Of a stretch of DNA of 64,000 nt, positions 17,898 through 29,507 are shown one piece after another. Under the pieces are notes generated by a model. That model saw only the letters and a list, made by a program, of their open reading frames with translations. It did not search any database and was not told where the DNA came from. The stretch covers positions 337,652 through 401,651 of the forward strand of contig NZ_JACHXD010000004.1 of the NCBI RefSeq assembly GCF_014191875.1, given 5' to 3'. Made by a program: the position numbers and the translations under genes. The DNA comes from Pseudoduganella violacea (lineage in GTDB: Bacteria > Pseudomonadota > Gammaproteobacteria > Burkholderiales > Burkholderiaceae_D). Positions within the stretch are counted from its first letter, which is position 1; each line of letters begins with the position of its first letter.

Positions 17898-18698
17898 TTA
17901 TGCGGCGTCGAGGGCGCTGCGGATGCCGCTGGTGAAGGCTTGGACGGCGGCCACGGCCTGGCCCGGCGGGCTGGCTTCGATTTCCTGGATGATGCGGCTG
18001 CCGATCACCACGGCGTCGGCCACCTTGGCCAGGGCTTTGGCGGTGGCGGCGTCGCGGATGCCGAAGCCGACGCCGATCGGCAGCGCGACGTGGCGGCGAA
18101 TGCCGGCGATGCGTTCGGCCACTTCGGCGGTGTCGATGTGGCCGGCGCCGGTCACGCCTTTCAGCGAGACGTAGTAGCTGAAGCCGCCGCCGACTTTCGC
18201 CACTTGCTGCACGCGTTTCTCGGTCGAGGTCGGCGCCAGCAGGAAGATCAGGTCGAGGCCCGCCGCGCGCATCTTGGCGGCGAATTCCTCGCATTCTTCC
18301 GGCGGGTAGTCGACCACGATGGCGCCGTCCGCCCCGGCCTCGCGCGCGGCGACGATGAAGGCGTCGGCGCCGATGCGCTCAATCGGGTTGGCGTAGCCCA
18401 TCAGCACCACGGGCGTGTGCGCGTTGCTGCGGCGGAATTCGCGCACGTAGCCGAAGACATCGTGGATGGTGACGCCCAGCGCCAGTGCGCGTTCGCAGGC
18501 GCGCTGGATCACCGGGCCTTCGGCCATCGGGTCGGAAAACGGCACGCCCAGTTCCAGCACGTCGGCGCCGCCCGCGACCAGGGCGTGCATCAGGGGCACG
18601 GTCTGCTCGCGCGCGGGATCGCCGGCGGTGATGAAGGTGATCAGGCCAGTCTTGCCTTGCTCTTTCAGTTTTGCGAAGGTTGGTGCGATACGGGACAT
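17898..18698 (-). CDS. trpA: Tryptophan synthase alpha chain
   Basis: 266-residue TIM-barrel subunit that splits indole-3-glycerol phosphate into indole and glyceraldehyde 3-phosphate. Catalytic Glu49 ([11 protein letters not shown]) is present. At the position equivalent to catalytic Asp60 of E. coli the residue is Glu60 (-PMAEGPVIQ-), a conservative change. [15 protein letters not shown] and -PIGVGFGI- are the usual loops. The gene is 35 bases downstream of trpB, and the two chains form the alpha2-beta2 complex. Confidence 0.97.
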   Translation of the reverse strand: MSRIAPTFAKLKEQGKTGLITFITAGDPAREQTVPLMHALVAGGADVLELGVPFSDPMAEGPVIQRACERALALGVTIHDVFGYVREFRRSNAHTPVVLMGYANPIERIGADAFIVAAREAGADGAIVVDYPPEECEEFAAKMRAAGLDLIFLLAPTSTEKRVQQVAKVGGGFSYYVSLKGVTGAGHIDTAEVAERIAGIRRHVALPIGVGFGIRDAATAKALAKVADAVVIGSRIIQEIEASPPGQAVAAVQAFTSGIRSALDAA

Positions 18699-18733
18699 GG
18701 TTATGCTCTCAGTAGTATGGGTTCAAATGAAGT

Positions 18734-19975
18734 TCAGTTGAAGTTCAGGCCCATGCGGGCCGCTACTGTGTGCATATCCTTGTCGCCCCGGCCGGACAGA
18801 TTGGCCAGCACGATCTTATCCTTGGGCAGCGTGGCCGCCAGCTTGGCCGCGTAAGCCAGAGCGTGCGAGGATTCCAGCGCCGGGATGATGCCTTCGATAT
18901 GGCAGCAGTCGTGGAAGGCTTTCAACGCCTCCTCGTCGGTGATCGAGACATACTGCGCCCGTCCCGCGTCCTTCAGGTAAGCGTGCTCCGGCCCCACGCC
19001 CGGGTAATCCAGGCCGGCCGAGACGGAGTGGGTTTCGATGATCTGCCCGTTCTCGTCCTGCAGCAGGTAGGTGCGGTTGCCGTGCAGGACGCCCGGCACG
19101 CCGGCCGTCAGCGAAGCGGCGTGCTTGCCGGTGTCCAGGCCCTCGCCCGCCGCTTCCACGCCGATCAATTGCGTTTCCTTGTGGTCGAGGTAGGGGTAGA
19201 AGATGCCCATGGCGTTGGAGCCGCCGCCGATGCAGGCCAGCACGTAGTCGGGCTGGCGGCCGGCCATTTCCGGCATCTGGTGCAGGCACTCTTCGCCGAT
19301 CACGGACTGGAAGTCGCGCACCATCATCGGATAAGGATGCGGGCCGGCCACGGTGCCGATGATGTAGAAGGTGTTTTCGATATTCGTGACCCAGTCGCGC
19401 ATGGCCTCGTTGAGCGCGTCCTTGAGCGTCTTGGAGCCCGATTCCACCGGCACCACGGTCGCGCCCAGGAGCTTCATGCGGTAGACGTTCTGCGCCTGGC
19501 GCTTGACGTCCTCGCTGCCCATGTACACCACGCATTCGAGGCCGAAGCGGGCGCAGATGGTGGCCGTGGCCACGCCGTGCTGGCCGGCGCCGGTTTCGGC
19601 GATGATGCGCGGCTTGCCCATGCGCTTGGCCAGCAAGGCCTGGCCGATCACATTATTGATCTTGTGGGCGCCGGTGTGGTTCAGGTCTTCGCGCTTGAAG
19701 TAGATTTGCGCGCCGCCCGCCAGATCGGACCAGCGCTTGGCGTGGTAGATCGGCGAAGGACGGCCGACGAAGTGCTTCAGCTCATAGCGGAATTCGTCGA
19801 GGAAGATCGGGTCTTTGCTGTAGCGCGCGTAAGCGGCTTTCAGCTCGTCCAGCGCATAGGTCAGGGTTTCGGCAACGAAGGAGCCGCCGTAAGGGCCGAA
19901 GTGGCCGTTCAGGTCGGGTTGCTGATAGTCGTGGGTGTGGAACAGGGCGGAAACGCCGTCAGGCAGATCTTTCAT
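18734..19975 (-). CDS. trpB: Tryptophan synthase beta chain
   Basis: 413-residue PLP enzyme joining indole with serine to make tryptophan. The PLP lysine is Lys105 in [15 protein letters not shown], preceded by -FKREDLN-; [14 protein letters not shown] binds the PLP phosphate. The ATG at 19975 begins [17 protein letters not shown] and lies inside the 3' end of trpF (17-base overlap); a further upstream start is possible but less likely. trpF-trpB-trpA are thus one transcript, separate from trpE/G/D/C, which are not in the window. Confidence 0.97.
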   Translation of the reverse strand: MKDLPDGVSALFHTHDYQQPDLNGHFGPYGGSFVAETLTYALDELKAAYARYSKDPIFLDEFRYELKHFVGRPSPIYHAKRWSDLAGGAQIYFKREDLNHTGAHKINNVIGQALLAKRMGKPRIIAETGAGQHGVATATICARFGLECVVYMGSEDVKRQAQNVYRMKLLGATVVPVESGSKTLKDALNEAMRDWVTNIENTFYIIGTVAGPHPYPMMVRDFQSVIGEECLHQMPEMAGRQPDYVLACIGGGSNAMGIFYPYLDHKETQLIGVEAAGEGLDTGKHAASLTAGVPGVLHGNRTYLLQDENGQIIETHSVSAGLDYPGVGPEHAYLKDAGRAQYVSITDEEALKAFHDCCHIEGIIPALESSHALAYAAKLAATLPKDKIVLANLSGRGDKDMHTVAARMGLNFN

Positions 19976-20651
19976 GATAGGTGTCTCTTTCGATAGTGGC
20001 ATCGGCTTCCCGGACCGCGCGGACGAAACCGTCGATCAGGCGGGAATCTTTAATGCCCTTGGCCGCTTCGACGCCGCTACTGACGTCAACCGCGCAAGGG
20101 CGAACGCGCACCACTGCGCCAGTCGCATTTTGTGCGTTCAAGCCACCACTCAAAACGGCCCGACGCGCGAGTTCTTTTGGAATGAGAGACCAATCAAAAA
20201 CCTTTCCTGCGCCGCCATAGGCATCCACGAAGGTATCGAAAAGCAAGCCGTTGAATAGCTTGCTGGATGCGCGGCACTGTTGTTCGTATTCTAGCAGTTC
20301 GGCGGAAGAACTGTCCGGCTTCACGCGAAACACGCGCATAAAAGGCCGGTTGACGGCCGCCGCCGCCTCGGCGCACTGCTGCGCCGTCTCGTCGCCATGG
20401 AATTGCAGCAGGCCGATCGGGGCCACGGCCACGGTGGCCGCCACCTCGTCCGCGCTGGCGTTGACGAACAGGCCGACCGCCGTCACGAAGGGCGGCAACA
20501 GCGCAATCAGCTCGGCCGCGCGCTGCGGCGTCACATGGCGCGGACTTTTGGGATAAAAGACAAAGCCCACCGCATCGGCGCCGGCGGCCACCGCCGCCTG
20601 CACGTCCTCCTCGCGGGTCAGGCCGCAAATCTTGATACGGGTACGCTGCAT
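19959..20651 (-). CDS. trpF: Phosphoribosylanthranilate isomerase
   Basis: 230-residue TIM-barrel enzyme that isomerises phosphoribosylanthranilate in tryptophan synthesis. The general base Cys9 lies in [13 protein letters not shown], the general acid Asp in [16 protein letters not shown], and the phosphate-binding loop [15 protein letters not shown] is intact. The last residues carry a short variable tail that overlaps the trpB start. The stop of truA is only 13 bases downstream of its start codon side, so truA and trpF are co-oriented and probably co-transcribed. Confidence 0.97.
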   Translation of the reverse strand: MQRTRIKICGLTREEDVQAAVAAGADAVGFVFYPKSPRHVTPQRAAELIALLPPFVTAVGLFVNASADEVAATVAVAPIGLLQFHGDETAQQCAEAAAAVNRPFMRVFRVKPDSSSAELLEYEQQCRASSKLFNGLLFDTFVDAYGGAGKVFDWSLIPKELARRAVLSGGLNAQNATGAVVRVRPCAVDVSSGVEAAKGIKDSRLIDGFVRAVREADATIERDTYHERSA

Positions 20652-20664
20652 CTATCTTCGTCCT

Positions 20665-21486
20665 TTAAAAAGCGGGCAAGATGCTGGCCGCTTCGGCCGG
20701 CAAGCCCCATTTTTCATCGTATTCGATATTCGCCAGATACAAGCCATCCGGCATGAAGGTGGGCGCGGCGACGGTGCGGTCGCGGCCGGCCAGCAGTTCG
20801 GCCATCCATTCCGGCTGTTCCCTGCCCTGCCCCACATAGATCAGGGAGCCTACCAGATTCCGCACCATATGGTGCAGGAAGGCGCTGGCGCGCAGGGTGA
20901 ACAGGATCATGTCGCCGTGGCGCGCCACGCCGACCTCGTACATCTGCTTGACCGGGGTCTTGGCCTGGCACTGGGCGGCGCGGAAGGCGCTGAAGTCGTG
21001 CTCGCCGATCAGGTGGGCGGCGCCGGCGCGCATCAGCTCCACGTCCAGCGGGCGGTGGCAGAAGCCGGCGCGGCCCGCCAGCAGCGGCGAACGCACCTGG
21101 TGGTTGTACAGCAGGTAGTGGTAGGTGCGGGAGCGGGCGCTGAAGCGGGCGTGGAACTCGCCTTCGCGGTATTCGCCCTCGGCCACCGGTTCCAGCTCCT
21201 GCACTTCCCTGGCCCAGCGCACGCCGATGGACTCGGGCAGGAAGGCGTTGATGCCGCGCACCCAGGCATGGGTCTCGCGCGTCAGATCGGTGTCGAAATG
21301 GACCACCTGGCCCAGCGCGTGCACGCCGGCGTCGGTGCGGCCGGCGCAGGTGGTGGGCAGGTGGGCGCAGGCGAATTGCTGGATCGCCTGTTCCAGCTTG
21401 TCCTGCACGGTGATGCCGTGGGGCTGTATCTGATAGCCGTGCCAGTCGGCGCCGTTGTACTGGACTCCTAGTGCGATCCGTTTCAA
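20665..21486 (-). CDS. truA: tRNA pseudouridine synthase A (38-40), TTG start
   Basis: 273-residue enzyme forming pseudouridine at tRNA positions 38-40. Catalytic Asp52 lies in [14 protein letters not shown]; [11 protein letters not shown] and [17 protein letters not shown] are also diagnostic. The TTG at 21486 directly before [11 protein letters not shown] gives the normal length and N-terminus; no ATG or GTG is available nearby in frame. A TATAAT on the minus strand (21520-21525) 33 bases upstream could be its -10 element, though no -35 is clear. The start remains less certain than the product. Confidence 0.92.
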   Translation of the reverse strand: MKRIALGVQYNGADWHGYQIQPHGITVQDKLEQAIQQFACAHLPTTCAGRTDAGVHALGQVVHFDTDLTRETHAWVRGINAFLPESIGVRWAREVQELEPVAEGEYREGEFHARFSARSRTYHYLLYNHQVRSPLLAGRAGFCHRPLDVELMRAGAAHLIGEHDFSAFRAAQCQAKTPVKQMYEVGVARHGDMILFTLRASAFLHHMVRNLVGSLIYVGQGREQPEWMAELLAGRDRTVAAPTFMPDGLYLANIEYDEKWGLPAEAASILPAF

Positions 21487-21550
21487 TTCCTGCTCTATGG
21501 TGTGGTCTGCGAGAGGGGCATTATACAGCCGTGCCGCCCCGCGCCTTGGC

Positions 21551-24499
21551 TCACCCCAGCAGCGCGCGCATGGAGCTGGCGCGGCCGACCTGGTCGTCGT
21601 TGCCGCCGCGGATGACCTCATCGAGCAGCTCGCGCGCGCCTTCCTTGTCGCCGATTTCCTGGTAGGCGATGGCCAGATCGAGCTTGGTGTCCATCTCCAT
21701 ATGGTGGGCCGACAGGGCTTCCTCGCTGGCCACCGGGGCGGCGGTCAGCGCTTCGGCCGGCTGGGCGGCGCCGCCGTGCAGGTCCAGGTCGATGCCGCTC
21801 AGGTCGAAGTCGGCGGGCGCCGGGGCCGGCGCTTCGCCCATCTTCATGTCTTCGATATCGGGCAGCGCGGCGGCGGCAGGCTTCATGTCCTCGATATCCG
21901 GCAGGCGCAGATCGTCCAGGCCCGGCGCGGCGATGGTCGGCGCGGCGATTGGCGCGGGGGCGCTGGCCGGCAGGTCGAAGTCCATCATATCCAGGTCGGC
22001 CAGCGCCTCAGGCTCGGCGGCCGGCGCCGGCGCTGGGGCTGGGGTCTCGCCCGGCAGGTCCAGATTGAAATCCATGCCCAGGTCGTCGGCCGGCGCGGGA
22101 GCCGGCGCGGCGGCGCTTTCAAACGGCATATCAAGCGCCAGGTCCAGGTCCGGCGCGGCCTTGTCTTGCTCGGTCAGGCTGGATGCGGTTTCGGCGGCGG
22201 GCGCCGGAGCCGGAGCCGGAGCGGCCGCCTGGTCGAAGCTCAAGCCACCCAGGTCGAAGTCGAGGAAGCTGCTTGGATCGCTTTCCGGCTTGGCGGCCGA
22301 CTGCGCCCACGCCGGCTCGGCGGCAGCGGCGCCGGGCGTGGCCCAGTCGGGCGTCTCGGCGGCCGGCGCGGGTTCGGTCGGCAGCGCCGTCTGCTCCTGG
22401 GCGAAATCGAGGCCGCTGTCGGCCTGCGCGGCCAGGGCCGTGGCGTCCTTGCTCAGGTCCAGGTCCAAGCCTTCCTCGGCAGCGGCTTCCGCCGGCGGCG
22501 GCGCGGCAAAGATGGAGAGATCGTCGTCAGCCAGCGCGGCGGCGCCGGCAGCGCCAGCGGCCGTCAGACCAAGGCCGGCCGCCACATCAGCGCTGGCCGC
22601 AGCCGGAGCCGAAGCTGTACCCGCGTACAGCGGATTCGTTGGATCGATGCCGCGGCCCAGCTGCGCCGCCTGCGCCCATTCCTCTCCCTCGCCGCTGGTC
22701 TGCGAATACAGCTCGCTGGCTTGGGCTTCAAAGGCGCGCGCATCGCGGCGGTTGGCGTAGATCTCCAGCAGTTTCAGGCGCACCGGATGGCGTTCCGGAT
22801 GGTTGCGCAGCGCTTCCTTCAGGATTTCCTCGGCCTGGGCGTCGCGGCCATAAGCAATGTAGACGTCGGCTTCGGCCACTGGGTCGACTTCATTGGTATC
22901 GAGCTGGCTGGCCGAGGGCGCGAAGTTGGAGTTGAACACGCTGTTGCTGGTATCCACGCTCTGGCCGCCCGCTTCGGCGAACATGGCGGGCGCGGTCACG
23001 CCCGGGTCGCCCAGCACGCTGCTCTCTTCCTGCGGCACGGTCATCTCGGCTTTCTGCTGCTTGCGGCGGCGCGCCAGCATGAACGCGCCGCCCAGCAGCG
23101 CGGCCAGGGCCACGCCGATGTACTGCGCGTTTTCGGTCAGGGTCTCGATCAGGGACGGCTCCTGCACCGGTGACTTGGCCGCGCCCACCACGCTGCGCGG
23201 CGGCTTGGCCGGCTTGGCGGCGGGTTCGCTGGCGGCGGCTGACGCGGCAGCTTCCACCGACGCAGCCGCCGCCTGCTCCTTGGCCGAGGCGGCGGCCGAC
23301 GCTTCCGGCTTGGCCGGCGCCGACGCCTTGTTCTGCGCCTCGGTCGCCGCCTTGCTCTTCACGGCCATCAGCTTTTCCAGATCGCTGACGTTCTTTTCCA
23401 GTTCCTTGACGCGCTCGCTGGCCTCGGCCACTTGCTGGTCCTTGGCGATCTTGTCTTCCGCGCTGCCGGTCTTGCCGGTGCGGGCCGACTGCTCGCCGGC
23501 CTTCGACAGTTTCAGCTTGTCCTTCGATTCGCTGGCCGCTTTCGCATGCTCCTCCACGCGCGCCGTGATCTTGCCGGTGGCGCTTTGCGCCGCTTCCGGC
23601 GCCTTGGCCGGGGTGCTGGAGGCGACCTGGCCGGCCAGCTTGGCGCGGTAGGCGTTGAAGTCGGCGGCATGGGCCACCACCACGCCATGCGCCTCGCCCT
23701 GGGCGGTGGCGCGCGCCGTGTCGGCATCCGGCACGCGCAGGATGGTGCCCGACTTCAAGCGGTTCATATTCTTGCCGGAGAAGGCTTCCGGATTGGCGCG
23801 GTACAGCGCCACCAGCATCATGTCCAGCGATACATCGGAAGGCTTGAGCTGGCGCGCGATGCGTCCCAGCGTATCGCCCTGCTTGACGCGGTATTCGTCC
23901 TCTTCCGCCGCCGGCTTGGCCGGGCTGGCGGCCGGCGCGGGACGGCTGGCGCGCACCGCGGCCGCGCGCTCGGCGGCGCTCGGTCCCGCGGCGGGCGCGG
24001 TGGCGGCAGCGGTGGCCGGCGCGACCGGACGGGCCGCTTCGGACGGCGCAGCCTGCGGCGACTGGGCCGAACGCAGGTCGGCCGGATCGAGCAGGAAGGT
24101 GTATTCGCGCACCAGGCGGCCGTTGGTCCAGCTCAGTTCCAGCAGCATGTCGACGAAGGGTTCGTTGATCGGCTGGCTGGAGCTGACGCGGATGAATTGG
24201 CGGCCATTGCGCTGCTCGACATCGAACTTCAGCGACAGCAGTGCCGGGTTGAAATCAATATTGGCCTGACGGAAGGCATCGGGCGAGGCCAGCTTGGCCG
24301 CCAGCTCGCCCGCCTCTTCCGGCGTGACGGCCGTCAGTTCGATTTCGGCGCGCAGCGGCTGCCCCAGCGATGACAGCACAGTCAACTTGCCCAGGCCGGC
24401 GGCGTTTGCAGAGGCAGACAATAAAACCGCGCTGGCGACAGCGCCGGTGATAGTTTTCAATGCGAACGAAACCAGCTTGGAGCGTTTTTGTACAGGCAT
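21551..24499 (-). CDS. fimV: FimV-like polar hub / motility protein
   Basis: 982-residue FimV. A signal peptide (1-34, cut after -SASANA-) leads into the conserved [21 protein letters not shown] region (slightly shortened here as [13 protein letters not shown]). A LysM peptidoglycan-binding domain follows (202-258), then an Ala/Pro/Lys-rich part with a coiled coil (about 355-385) and one membrane span (about 460-476). The long acidic cytoplasmic tail has TPR-like repeats and the C-terminal FimV motif [19 protein letters not shown]. FimV promotes type IV pilus assembly and polar localisation. The start at 24499 is set by the signal peptide; no good ribosome site is seen. Confidence 0.92.
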   Translation of the reverse strand: MPVQKRSKLVSFALKTITGAVASAVLLSASANAAGLGKLTVLSSLGQPLRAEIELTAVTPEEAGELAAKLASPDAFRQANIDFNPALLSLKFDVEQRNGRQFIRVSSSQPINEPFVDMLLELSWTNGRLVREYTFLLDPADLRSAQSPQAAPSEAARPVAPATAAATAPAAGPSAAERAAAVRASRPAPAASPAKPAAEEDEYRVKQGDTLGRIARQLKPSDVSLDMMLVALYRANPEAFSGKNMNRLKSGTILRVPDADTARATAQGEAHGVVVAHAADFNAYRAKLAGQVASSTPAKAPEAAQSATGKITARVEEHAKAASESKDKLKLSKAGEQSARTGKTGSAEDKIAKDQQVAEASERVKELEKNVSDLEKLMAVKSKAATEAQNKASAPAKPEASAAASAKEQAAAASVEAAASAAASEPAAKPAKPPRSVVGAAKSPVQEPSLIETLTENAQYIGVALAALLGGAFMLARRRKQQKAEMTVPQEESSVLGDPGVTAPAMFAEAGGQSVDTSNSVFNSNFAPSASQLDTNEVDPVAEADVYIAYGRDAQAEEILKEALRNHPERHPVRLKLLEIYANRRDARAFEAQASELYSQTSGEGEEWAQAAQLGRGIDPTNPLYAGTASAPAAASADVAAGLGLTAAGAAGAAALADDDLSIFAAPPPAEAAAEEGLDLDLSKDATALAAQADSGLDFAQEQTALPTEPAPAAETPDWATPGAAAAEPAWAQSAAKPESDPSSFLDFDLGGLSFDQAAAPAPAPAPAAETASSLTEQDKAAPDLDLALDMPFESAAAPAPAPADDLGMDFNLDLPGETPAPAPAPAAEPEALADLDMMDFDLPASAPAPIAAPTIAAPGLDDLRLPDIEDMKPAAAALPDIEDMKMGEAPAPAPADFDLSGIDLDLHGGAAQPAEALTAAPVASEEALSAHHMEMDTKLDLAIAYQEIGDKEGARELLDEVIRGGNDDQVGRASSMRALLG

Positions 24500-24650
24500 A
24501 GTGTGGGGCTTAAATGGGTTAGCTGGGGAAAAGTTACTTTCCCGGATATCCCAACATAACATCATGGCATCAAGCGTGCAAGCATTCGCCCCCTTGGAAA
24601 AGCCCTTGGTGTCCCCACAATGCCGAATCTTTCGTGCAAAACCAAGAAAA

Positions 24651-24679
24651 AAGGCCGATTTCCCTATGAAATCGGCCTT
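24651..24679 (-). terminator. Rho-independent terminator of asd
   Basis: AAGGCCGATTTC pairs with GAAATCGGCCTT around a short loop and is followed on the minus strand by six T. It lies about 55 bases past the asd stop and before the fimV region. Confidence 0.85.
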
Positions 24680-24733
24680 TCGGGAGAGGCGCCAAACGGC
24701 GCCCCAACCGCTGGAACTGCGCGCTGAAACTGC

Positions 24734-25861
24734 TTATTTATCGAGCACGATGCGCAGCATGCGGCGCAGTGGTTCGGCCGCGCCCCACAGCAGCTGGTCG
24801 CCCACGGTGAAGGCCGAGATGTACTCGCCGCCCATGGCCATCTTGCGCACGCGGCCAACCGGAATGGTCAGGCTGCCGGTGACGGCGGCCGGGGTCAGGT
24901 CGCGCGCCGACGCTTCGCGCGTGTTCGGCACCAACTTCACCCACTGGTTGTCGTTGGCGATGATGTCGTTGATCTCGTCCAGCGGCACATCCTTTTTCAG
25001 CTTGATGGTCAGCGCCTGCGAGTGGCAGCGCATGGCGCCGATGCGCACGCACAGGCCATCGACCGGAATCGGCTGGCTGCCGAAGTCCAGGCCGCGGCCG
25101 AGGATCTTGTTGGTCTCGGCGCCGCCCTTCCACTCTTCCTTCGACTGACCATTGCCCAGGTCCTTGTCGATCCACGGGATCAGGTTGCCGGCCAGCGGCA
25201 CGCCGAACTGCTTGGTCTCTTCAGCCGACAGGCCATGCTGGGTAGCCAGCACCTGGCGGTCGATTTCCAGGATCGCGGCAGCCGGGTTGTCCAGCAGCGA
25301 TTTGACGGAAGCGTTGATGGTGCCGAACTGGGTCAGCAGCTCGCGCATATGCTGGGCGCCGCCGCCCGACGCGGCCTGGTAGGTCATGGAGGTCATCCAG
25401 TCCACCAGATCGTGCTTGAACAGGCCGCCCAAGCCCATCAGCATGCAGGACACGGTGCAGTTGCCGCCGACGAAGTTCTTCACGCCCTTGGCCATGGCGT
25501 CCTTGATCACGTTCAGGTTGACCGGATCGAGCACGATGACGGCGTCCTTCTCCATGCGCAGGGTCGACGCGGCGTCGATCCAGTAGCCGTTCCAGCCGGC
25601 CGCGCGCAGTTTCGGGAACACGTCGGACGTGTAGTCGCCGCCCTGGCAGGAAATGATGATCTCGCAGCGTTTCAGCTCATCGATATTGGTCGCGTCTTTC
25701 AGCGTGGTTTCGTTCTTCGCCATGGCAGGCGCGGCGCCGCCGGTGTTCGAAGTGGTGAAAAATACCGGCTCGATATGGGCGAAATCGCCCTCTTCCTGCA
25801 TGCGCTGCATCAGGACCGAACCGACCATGCCACGCCAACCAACTAGACCTACGAGTTTCAT
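24734..25861 (-). CDS. asd: Aspartate-semialdehyde dehydrogenase
   Basis: 375-residue NADPH enzyme converting aspartyl phosphate to aspartate semialdehyde, the branch point for lysine, threonine and methionine. The NADP loop [13 protein letters not shown] opens the protein; catalytic Cys135 lies in [15 protein letters not shown] and the active-site His in [13 protein letters not shown]. It belongs to the Gram-negative (E. coli-like) group. It sits between leuB and fimV with its own terminator. Confidence 0.98.
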   Translation of the reverse strand: MKLVGLVGWRGMVGSVLMQRMQEEGDFAHIEPVFFTTSNTGGAAPAMAKNETTLKDATNIDELKRCEIIISCQGGDYTSDVFPKLRAAGWNGYWIDAASTLRMEKDAVIVLDPVNLNVIKDAMAKGVKNFVGGNCTVSCMLMGLGGLFKHDLVDWMTSMTYQAASGGGAQHMRELLTQFGTINASVKSLLDNPAAAILEIDRQVLATQHGLSAEETKQFGVPLAGNLIPWIDKDLGNGQSKEEWKGGAETNKILGRGLDFGSQPIPVDGLCVRIGAMRCHSQALTIKLKKDVPLDEINDIIANDNQWVKLVPNTREASARDLTPAAVTGSLTIPVGRVRKMAMGGEYISAFTVGDQLLWGAAEPLRRMLRIVLDK

Positions 25862-25927
25862 TTTGCTTTCCCTTGGGTTGAATGAGAAGATCGGCAGTGG
25901 CTCCCGCCCCTGCCTTCTTCGCTTTGT

Positions 25928-26998
25928 TTATGCGAGTGCGCGCACCACGGCGTCGCCCATTTCTTCGGTGCCGACCTTGTGGGTTCCGGCTTCATGGATA
26001 TCCGGCGTGCGCAGGCCTTGCGCCAACACCTTCTTGACTGCTGCTTCGATACGGTCCGCCTGCTGCGCGCGGTTGAGCGAGAAGCGCAGCATCATGGCCG
26101 CCGACAAAATCGTCGCCAGCGGATTAGCGATGCCCTTGCCCGCGATGTCCGGCGCCGAGCCGTGCGAAGGCTCGTACAGACCCTTGTTGTTGGCGTCCAG
26201 CGAGGCCGATGGCAGCATGCCGATGGAACCGGTGAGCATGGCCGCCGCGTCGGACAGGATGTCGCCGAACATATTGCCGGTGACGATGACGTCGAATTTC
26301 TTCGGCGCGCGCACCAGCTGCATGGCGGCGTTGTCGACGTACATATGGTCGAGCGCCACGTCCGGGTATTCCTGGTGCACGTCGGTGACGATGTCCTTCC
26401 AGAACTGGAAGGTTTCCAGCACATTGGCCTTGTCCACGCTGGTCAGGCGCTTGCCGCGCTTTTGCGCCGCCTGGAAAGCCACGTGGGCGATGCGGCGGAT
26501 TTCGCCTTCCGCATAGCGCATGGTGTCGAAGCCTTCGCGCTGGCCCTTGAAGGGGCCGTCCGGGCATTCGCGCACGCCGCGCGGCTGGCCGAAATAGATG
26601 TCGCCGGTCAGCTCGCGGATGATCAGGATGTCCAGGCCCGACACCACTTCCGGCTTCAGCGTGGAAGCGCCGGCCAGCTCGGGATACAGGATGGCCGGAC
26701 GCAGGTTGGCGAACAGGCCCAGGTTCTTGCGCAGGCCCAGGATGGCCTGTTCCGGACGCAGCGAGCGTTCCAGCGTGTCGTACTTGAAGTCGCCCACGGC
26801 GCCGAACAGCACGGCGTCGGCCGCTTTCGCCAGCGCCAGCGTGGCTTCCGGCAGCGGATGGCCATGCGCGGCATAGCCGGCGCCGCCCACCGGCGCGCTT
26901 TCGAGTTCAAATTTTTCGTCCAGTGCGTTGAGCACCTTCACCGCTTGGGCCACGATTTCCGGGCCGATGCCGTCGCCCGGCAAGATAGCAATTTTCAT
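25928..26998 (-). CDS. leuB: 3-isopropylmalate dehydrogenase
   Basis: 356-residue NAD-dependent decarboxylating dehydrogenase of leucine synthesis. The opening [16 protein letters not shown], substrate loop [11 protein letters not shown] and signature [16 protein letters not shown] are all present, with [12 protein letters not shown] carrying the metal-binding Asp residues. It follows leuD by 12 bases and precedes asd by 66, in the order leuC-(entericidin)-leuD-leuB-asd. Confidence 0.98.
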   Translation of the reverse strand: MKIAILPGDGIGPEIVAQAVKVLNALDEKFELESAPVGGAGYAAHGHPLPEATLALAKAADAVLFGAVGDFKYDTLERSLRPEQAILGLRKNLGLFANLRPAILYPELAGASTLKPEVVSGLDILIIRELTGDIYFGQPRGVRECPDGPFKGQREGFDTMRYAEGEIRRIAHVAFQAAQKRGKRLTSVDKANVLETFQFWKDIVTDVHQEYPDVALDHMYVDNAAMQLVRAPKKFDVIVTGNMFGDILSDAAAMLTGSIGMLPSASLDANNKGLYEPSHGSAPDIAGKGIANPLATILSAAMMLRFSLNRAQQADRIEAAVKKVLAQGLRTPDIHEAGTHKVGTEEMGDAVVRALA

Positions 26999-27010
26999 AT
27001 TGTTCTTTGT

Positions 27011-27658
27011 TTAGATGACGTTGGCCAGCCAGGGCTGGTTGGCCAGATGACGCTCTTCGAAGGCGCGGATGCTGTCGGCGTGGCGCAGCGTCAGGCCGAT
27101 GTCGTCGAGACCATTCATCAGGCAGTATTTGCGGAAGGCGTCGATCTCGAAGGGGTAGGAGACGCTGCCATTGGCCGTGGTAACGCGCTGCTGTTCAAGG
27201 TCCACCACCAAGCGGTAGCCGGGGAAGGCCTTGACTTCATTGAACAGATGATCGATCTGGGTTTCGCTCAAGACCACGGGCAGCAGGCCGTTCTTGAAGC
27301 AGTTATTGTAGAAGATGTCGGCGAAGCTGGGCGCGAGAATGGCGCGGAAGCCGAATTGGTCGAGCGCCCACGGCGCGTGCTCGCGCGAGGAGCCGCAGCC
27401 GAAGTTCTTGCGCGTCAGCAGGACGGAAGCGCCCTGGTAGCGCGCCTGGTTCAGCACGAAGTCGGGATTGAGCGGACGGCCGCTGTTATCCATGCCTGGT
27501 TCGCCGTGGTCCAGATAGCGCCATTCGTCGAACAGATTGGGGCCGAAGCCGGTGCGGTGGATGGACTTCAGGAATTGCTTGGGGATGATGGCGTCGGTAT
27601 CGACATTCGCGCGGTCGAGCGGTGCGACGAGGCCTTCATAGACAGTAAATTTTTCCAT
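27011..27658 (-). CDS. leuD: 3-isopropylmalate dehydratase small subunit
   Basis: 215-residue small subunit that pairs with LeuC to isomerise isopropylmalate. The swivelling domain motif [15 protein letters not shown] carries substrate-binding Ser/Arg residues, and [15 protein letters not shown] is the conserved N-terminal block. Its length fits the proteobacterial type. It is between the small lipoprotein gene and leuB. Confidence 0.98.
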   Translation of the reverse strand: MEKFTVYEGLVAPLDRANVDTDAIIPKQFLKSIHRTGFGPNLFDEWRYLDHGEPGMDNSGRPLNPDFVLNQARYQGASVLLTRKNFGCGSSREHAPWALDQFGFRAILAPSFADIFYNNCFKNGLLPVVLSETQIDHLFNEVKAFPGYRLVVDLEQQRVTTANGSVSYPFEIDAFRKYCLMNGLDDIGLTLRHADSIRAFEERHLANQPWLANVI

Positions 27659-27710
27659 GATTCTCTAAAGGAGAGCGACGGCGGACCGTCGGGCCCGCCG
27701 TACTGCGGTG

Positions 27711-27833
27711 TTATTTTTTGCCGGCGCCTTCAACGGCCTGGCCGACCTTTTGCACATCTTTGCCGATGCCGGCGACGGTGTTGCAGCCGCTTAGGAACAG
27801 GGCGGTGATGGCGATGGCGAATAGGGTTTTCAT
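27711..27833 (-). CDS. Entericidin A/B-type small lipoprotein
   Basis: 40-residue lipoprotein: signal peptide -MKTLFAIAITALFLSGCN- with lipobox LSGC and lipidated Cys17, followed by -TVAGIGKDVQKVGQAVEG- and a lysine end, which is the entericidin pattern. Entericidins are small membrane lipoproteins, first described as a toxin/antidote pair in E. coli; a single copy is common in betaproteobacteria and its job here is unknown. It lies between leuC and leuD on the same strand and so probably shares their transcript. Confidence 0.85.
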   Translation of the reverse strand: MKTLFAIAITALFLSGCNTVAGIGKDVQKVGQAVEGAGKK

Positions 27834-27866
27834 GATGATGTTCTCTTGGATCGGGTAATCGGGTAA

Positions 27867-29267
27867 TCAGCGCAGGGCGCGCACGTCGACGAAATGGCCG
27901 GCGATACCGGCGGCGGCCGCCATGGCGGGCGACACCAGGTGGGTGCGTCCGCCTTGGCCCTGACGACCTTCGAAATTACGGTTGGAGGTGGAAGCGCAGC
28001 GCTCGCCCGGATCGAGGCGGTCGGCGTTCATGGCCAGGCACATCGAGCAGCCCGGCTCGCGCCATTCGAAGCCGGCGGCCTTGAAGATGCTGTCCAGGCC
28101 TTCGCGTTCGGCCTGTTCCTTCACCAGGCCGGAGCCGGGCACCACCAGCGCCAGCTTCACGTTCGAGGCGCGCTGCTTGCCGCGCACCACGGCGGCGGCG
28201 GCGCGCAAGTCCTCGATGCGCGAGTTGGTGCAGGAGCCGATGAAGACCTTGTCGATGCGGATGTCCTCGATCGCCGTATTCGGCTTGAGGTCCATATACA
28301 CCAGGGCTTTTTCCATGGCGTCGCGCTTGACGCTGTCCTTTTCCTGGTCGGGATCGGGCACGCGGCCATCGACCGCCACCACCATTTCCGGCGAGGTGCC
28401 CCAGGTCACCTGGGGCTTGATCTCGGCGGCGTTCAGGGTCACCACCAGGTCGAATCTGGCGCCGGCATCGGAATGCAGGGTGCGCCAGTATTCGACGGCG
28501 CGTTCCCAGTGCGGCCCGACCGGCGAGAAAGGACGGCCTTTCACGTAATCGATGGTGATGTCGTCGACGGCCACCATGCCGGCGCGCGCGCCCGCTTCGA
28601 TCGCCATATTGCAGACGGTCATGCGGCCTTCCATCGACAGCGCGCGGATGGCCGAACCGGCGAATTCAATCGCGTAGCCGGTGCCGCCGGCGGTGCCGAT
28701 GACGCCGATCACAGCCAGCACGATGTCCTTGGCGGTCACGCCGGCCGGCAGCGCGCCGTCCACCTGCACCAGCATGGCCTTGGATTTCTTGGCCAGCAGG
28801 GTTTGCGTGGCCAGCACGTGCTCCACTTCCGAGGTGCCGATGCCATGCGCCAGCGCGCCGAAAGCGCCGTGGGTCGAAGTATGCGAGTCGCCGCACACCA
28901 CGGTCATGCCGGGCAGGGTCGCGCCCTGCTCCGGGCCGATGACGTGGACGATGCCCTGGCGCTTGTCGTTCATATTGAAGTAGGTCAGGCCGAAGGCCTG
29001 GGTATTCTTGTCCAGCGTTTCGACCTGCAGGCGCGAGACCGGATCGGCGATGCCGTGCGAGCGGTCGGTGGTCGGCACATTGTGGTCGGCCACGGCCAGG
29101 TTGGCGGACAGCCGCCATGGCTGGCGGTTGGCGGCGCGCAGGCCGTCGAAGGCCTGCGGGCTGGTCACTTCGTGCACAAGGTGGCGGTCGATGTAGAGGA
29201 TGGCGGTGCCGTCGTCTTCGGTGCGCACCACATGGGATTCCCAGAGTTTGTCGTAAAGCGTCTTCAT
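27867..29267 (-). CDS. leuC: 3-isopropylmalate dehydratase large subunit
   Basis: 466-residue aconitase-family subunit holding a [4Fe-4S] cluster. The three cluster cysteines are in [13 protein letters not shown] and [11 protein letters not shown]; [27 protein letters not shown] (shown here only in part) is the other signature. It is the first gene of the leucine cluster on the minus strand. The 240 bases upstream hold the cheA terminator and an AT-rich stretch near 29300-29330 that may contain the leu promoter, though no clean -35/-10 pair was found. No leader peptide rich in leucine codons was seen. Confidence 0.98.
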   Translation of the reverse strand: MKTLYDKLWESHVVRTEDDGTAILYIDRHLVHEVTSPQAFDGLRAANRQPWRLSANLAVADHNVPTTDRSHGIADPVSRLQVETLDKNTQAFGLTYFNMNDKRQGIVHVIGPEQGATLPGMTVVCGDSHTSTHGAFGALAHGIGTSEVEHVLATQTLLAKKSKAMLVQVDGALPAGVTAKDIVLAVIGVIGTAGGTGYAIEFAGSAIRALSMEGRMTVCNMAIEAGARAGMVAVDDITIDYVKGRPFSPVGPHWERAVEYWRTLHSDAGARFDLVVTLNAAEIKPQVTWGTSPEMVVAVDGRVPDPDQEKDSVKRDAMEKALVYMDLKPNTAIEDIRIDKVFIGSCTNSRIEDLRAAAAVVRGKQRASNVKLALVVPGSGLVKEQAEREGLDSIFKAAGFEWREPGCSMCLAMNADRLDPGERCASTSNRNFEGRQGQGGRTHLVSPAMAAAAGIAGHFVDVRALR

Positions 29268-29455
29268 GGTTGCTGCTGCTGCCTAATTTTTGAGTGATCC
29301 AATTTGATTATGCCATATTTGTGCAACGCAAAACCAAGCCCGTCTTTCCGCCTCGTGAGCCGATGCGTCCTGGGAATTTGCCTGTTTTATCTGGCGCCCT
29401 TTGTTGATGTTTATATAAAGCTTGTGAAAATAAATACAAAAGACTACGCGAAAAA

Positions 29456-29483
29456 AAAGCCTGCGGTGTGGGCCGCAGGCTTT
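29456..29483 (-). terminator. Rho-independent terminator of cheA
   Basis: AAAGCCTGCGG pairs with CCGCAGGCTTT around a six-base loop and continues on the minus strand into eight T. It lies 25 bases past the cheA stop. Confidence 0.88.
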
Positions 29484-29507
29484 GGTGTCTTGCTTGGTGC
29501 TTGATGC

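Noticed and set aside
25979..27808. 609-codon plus-strand frame opposite leuB and leuD
   Set aside because: Antisense of two conserved enzymes, with low-complexity composition and no start signals.
29268..29455. Leucine attenuator or leader peptide before leuC
   Set aside because: No leucine-codon-rich short frame or competing hairpins seen; the hairpin there belongs to cheA.
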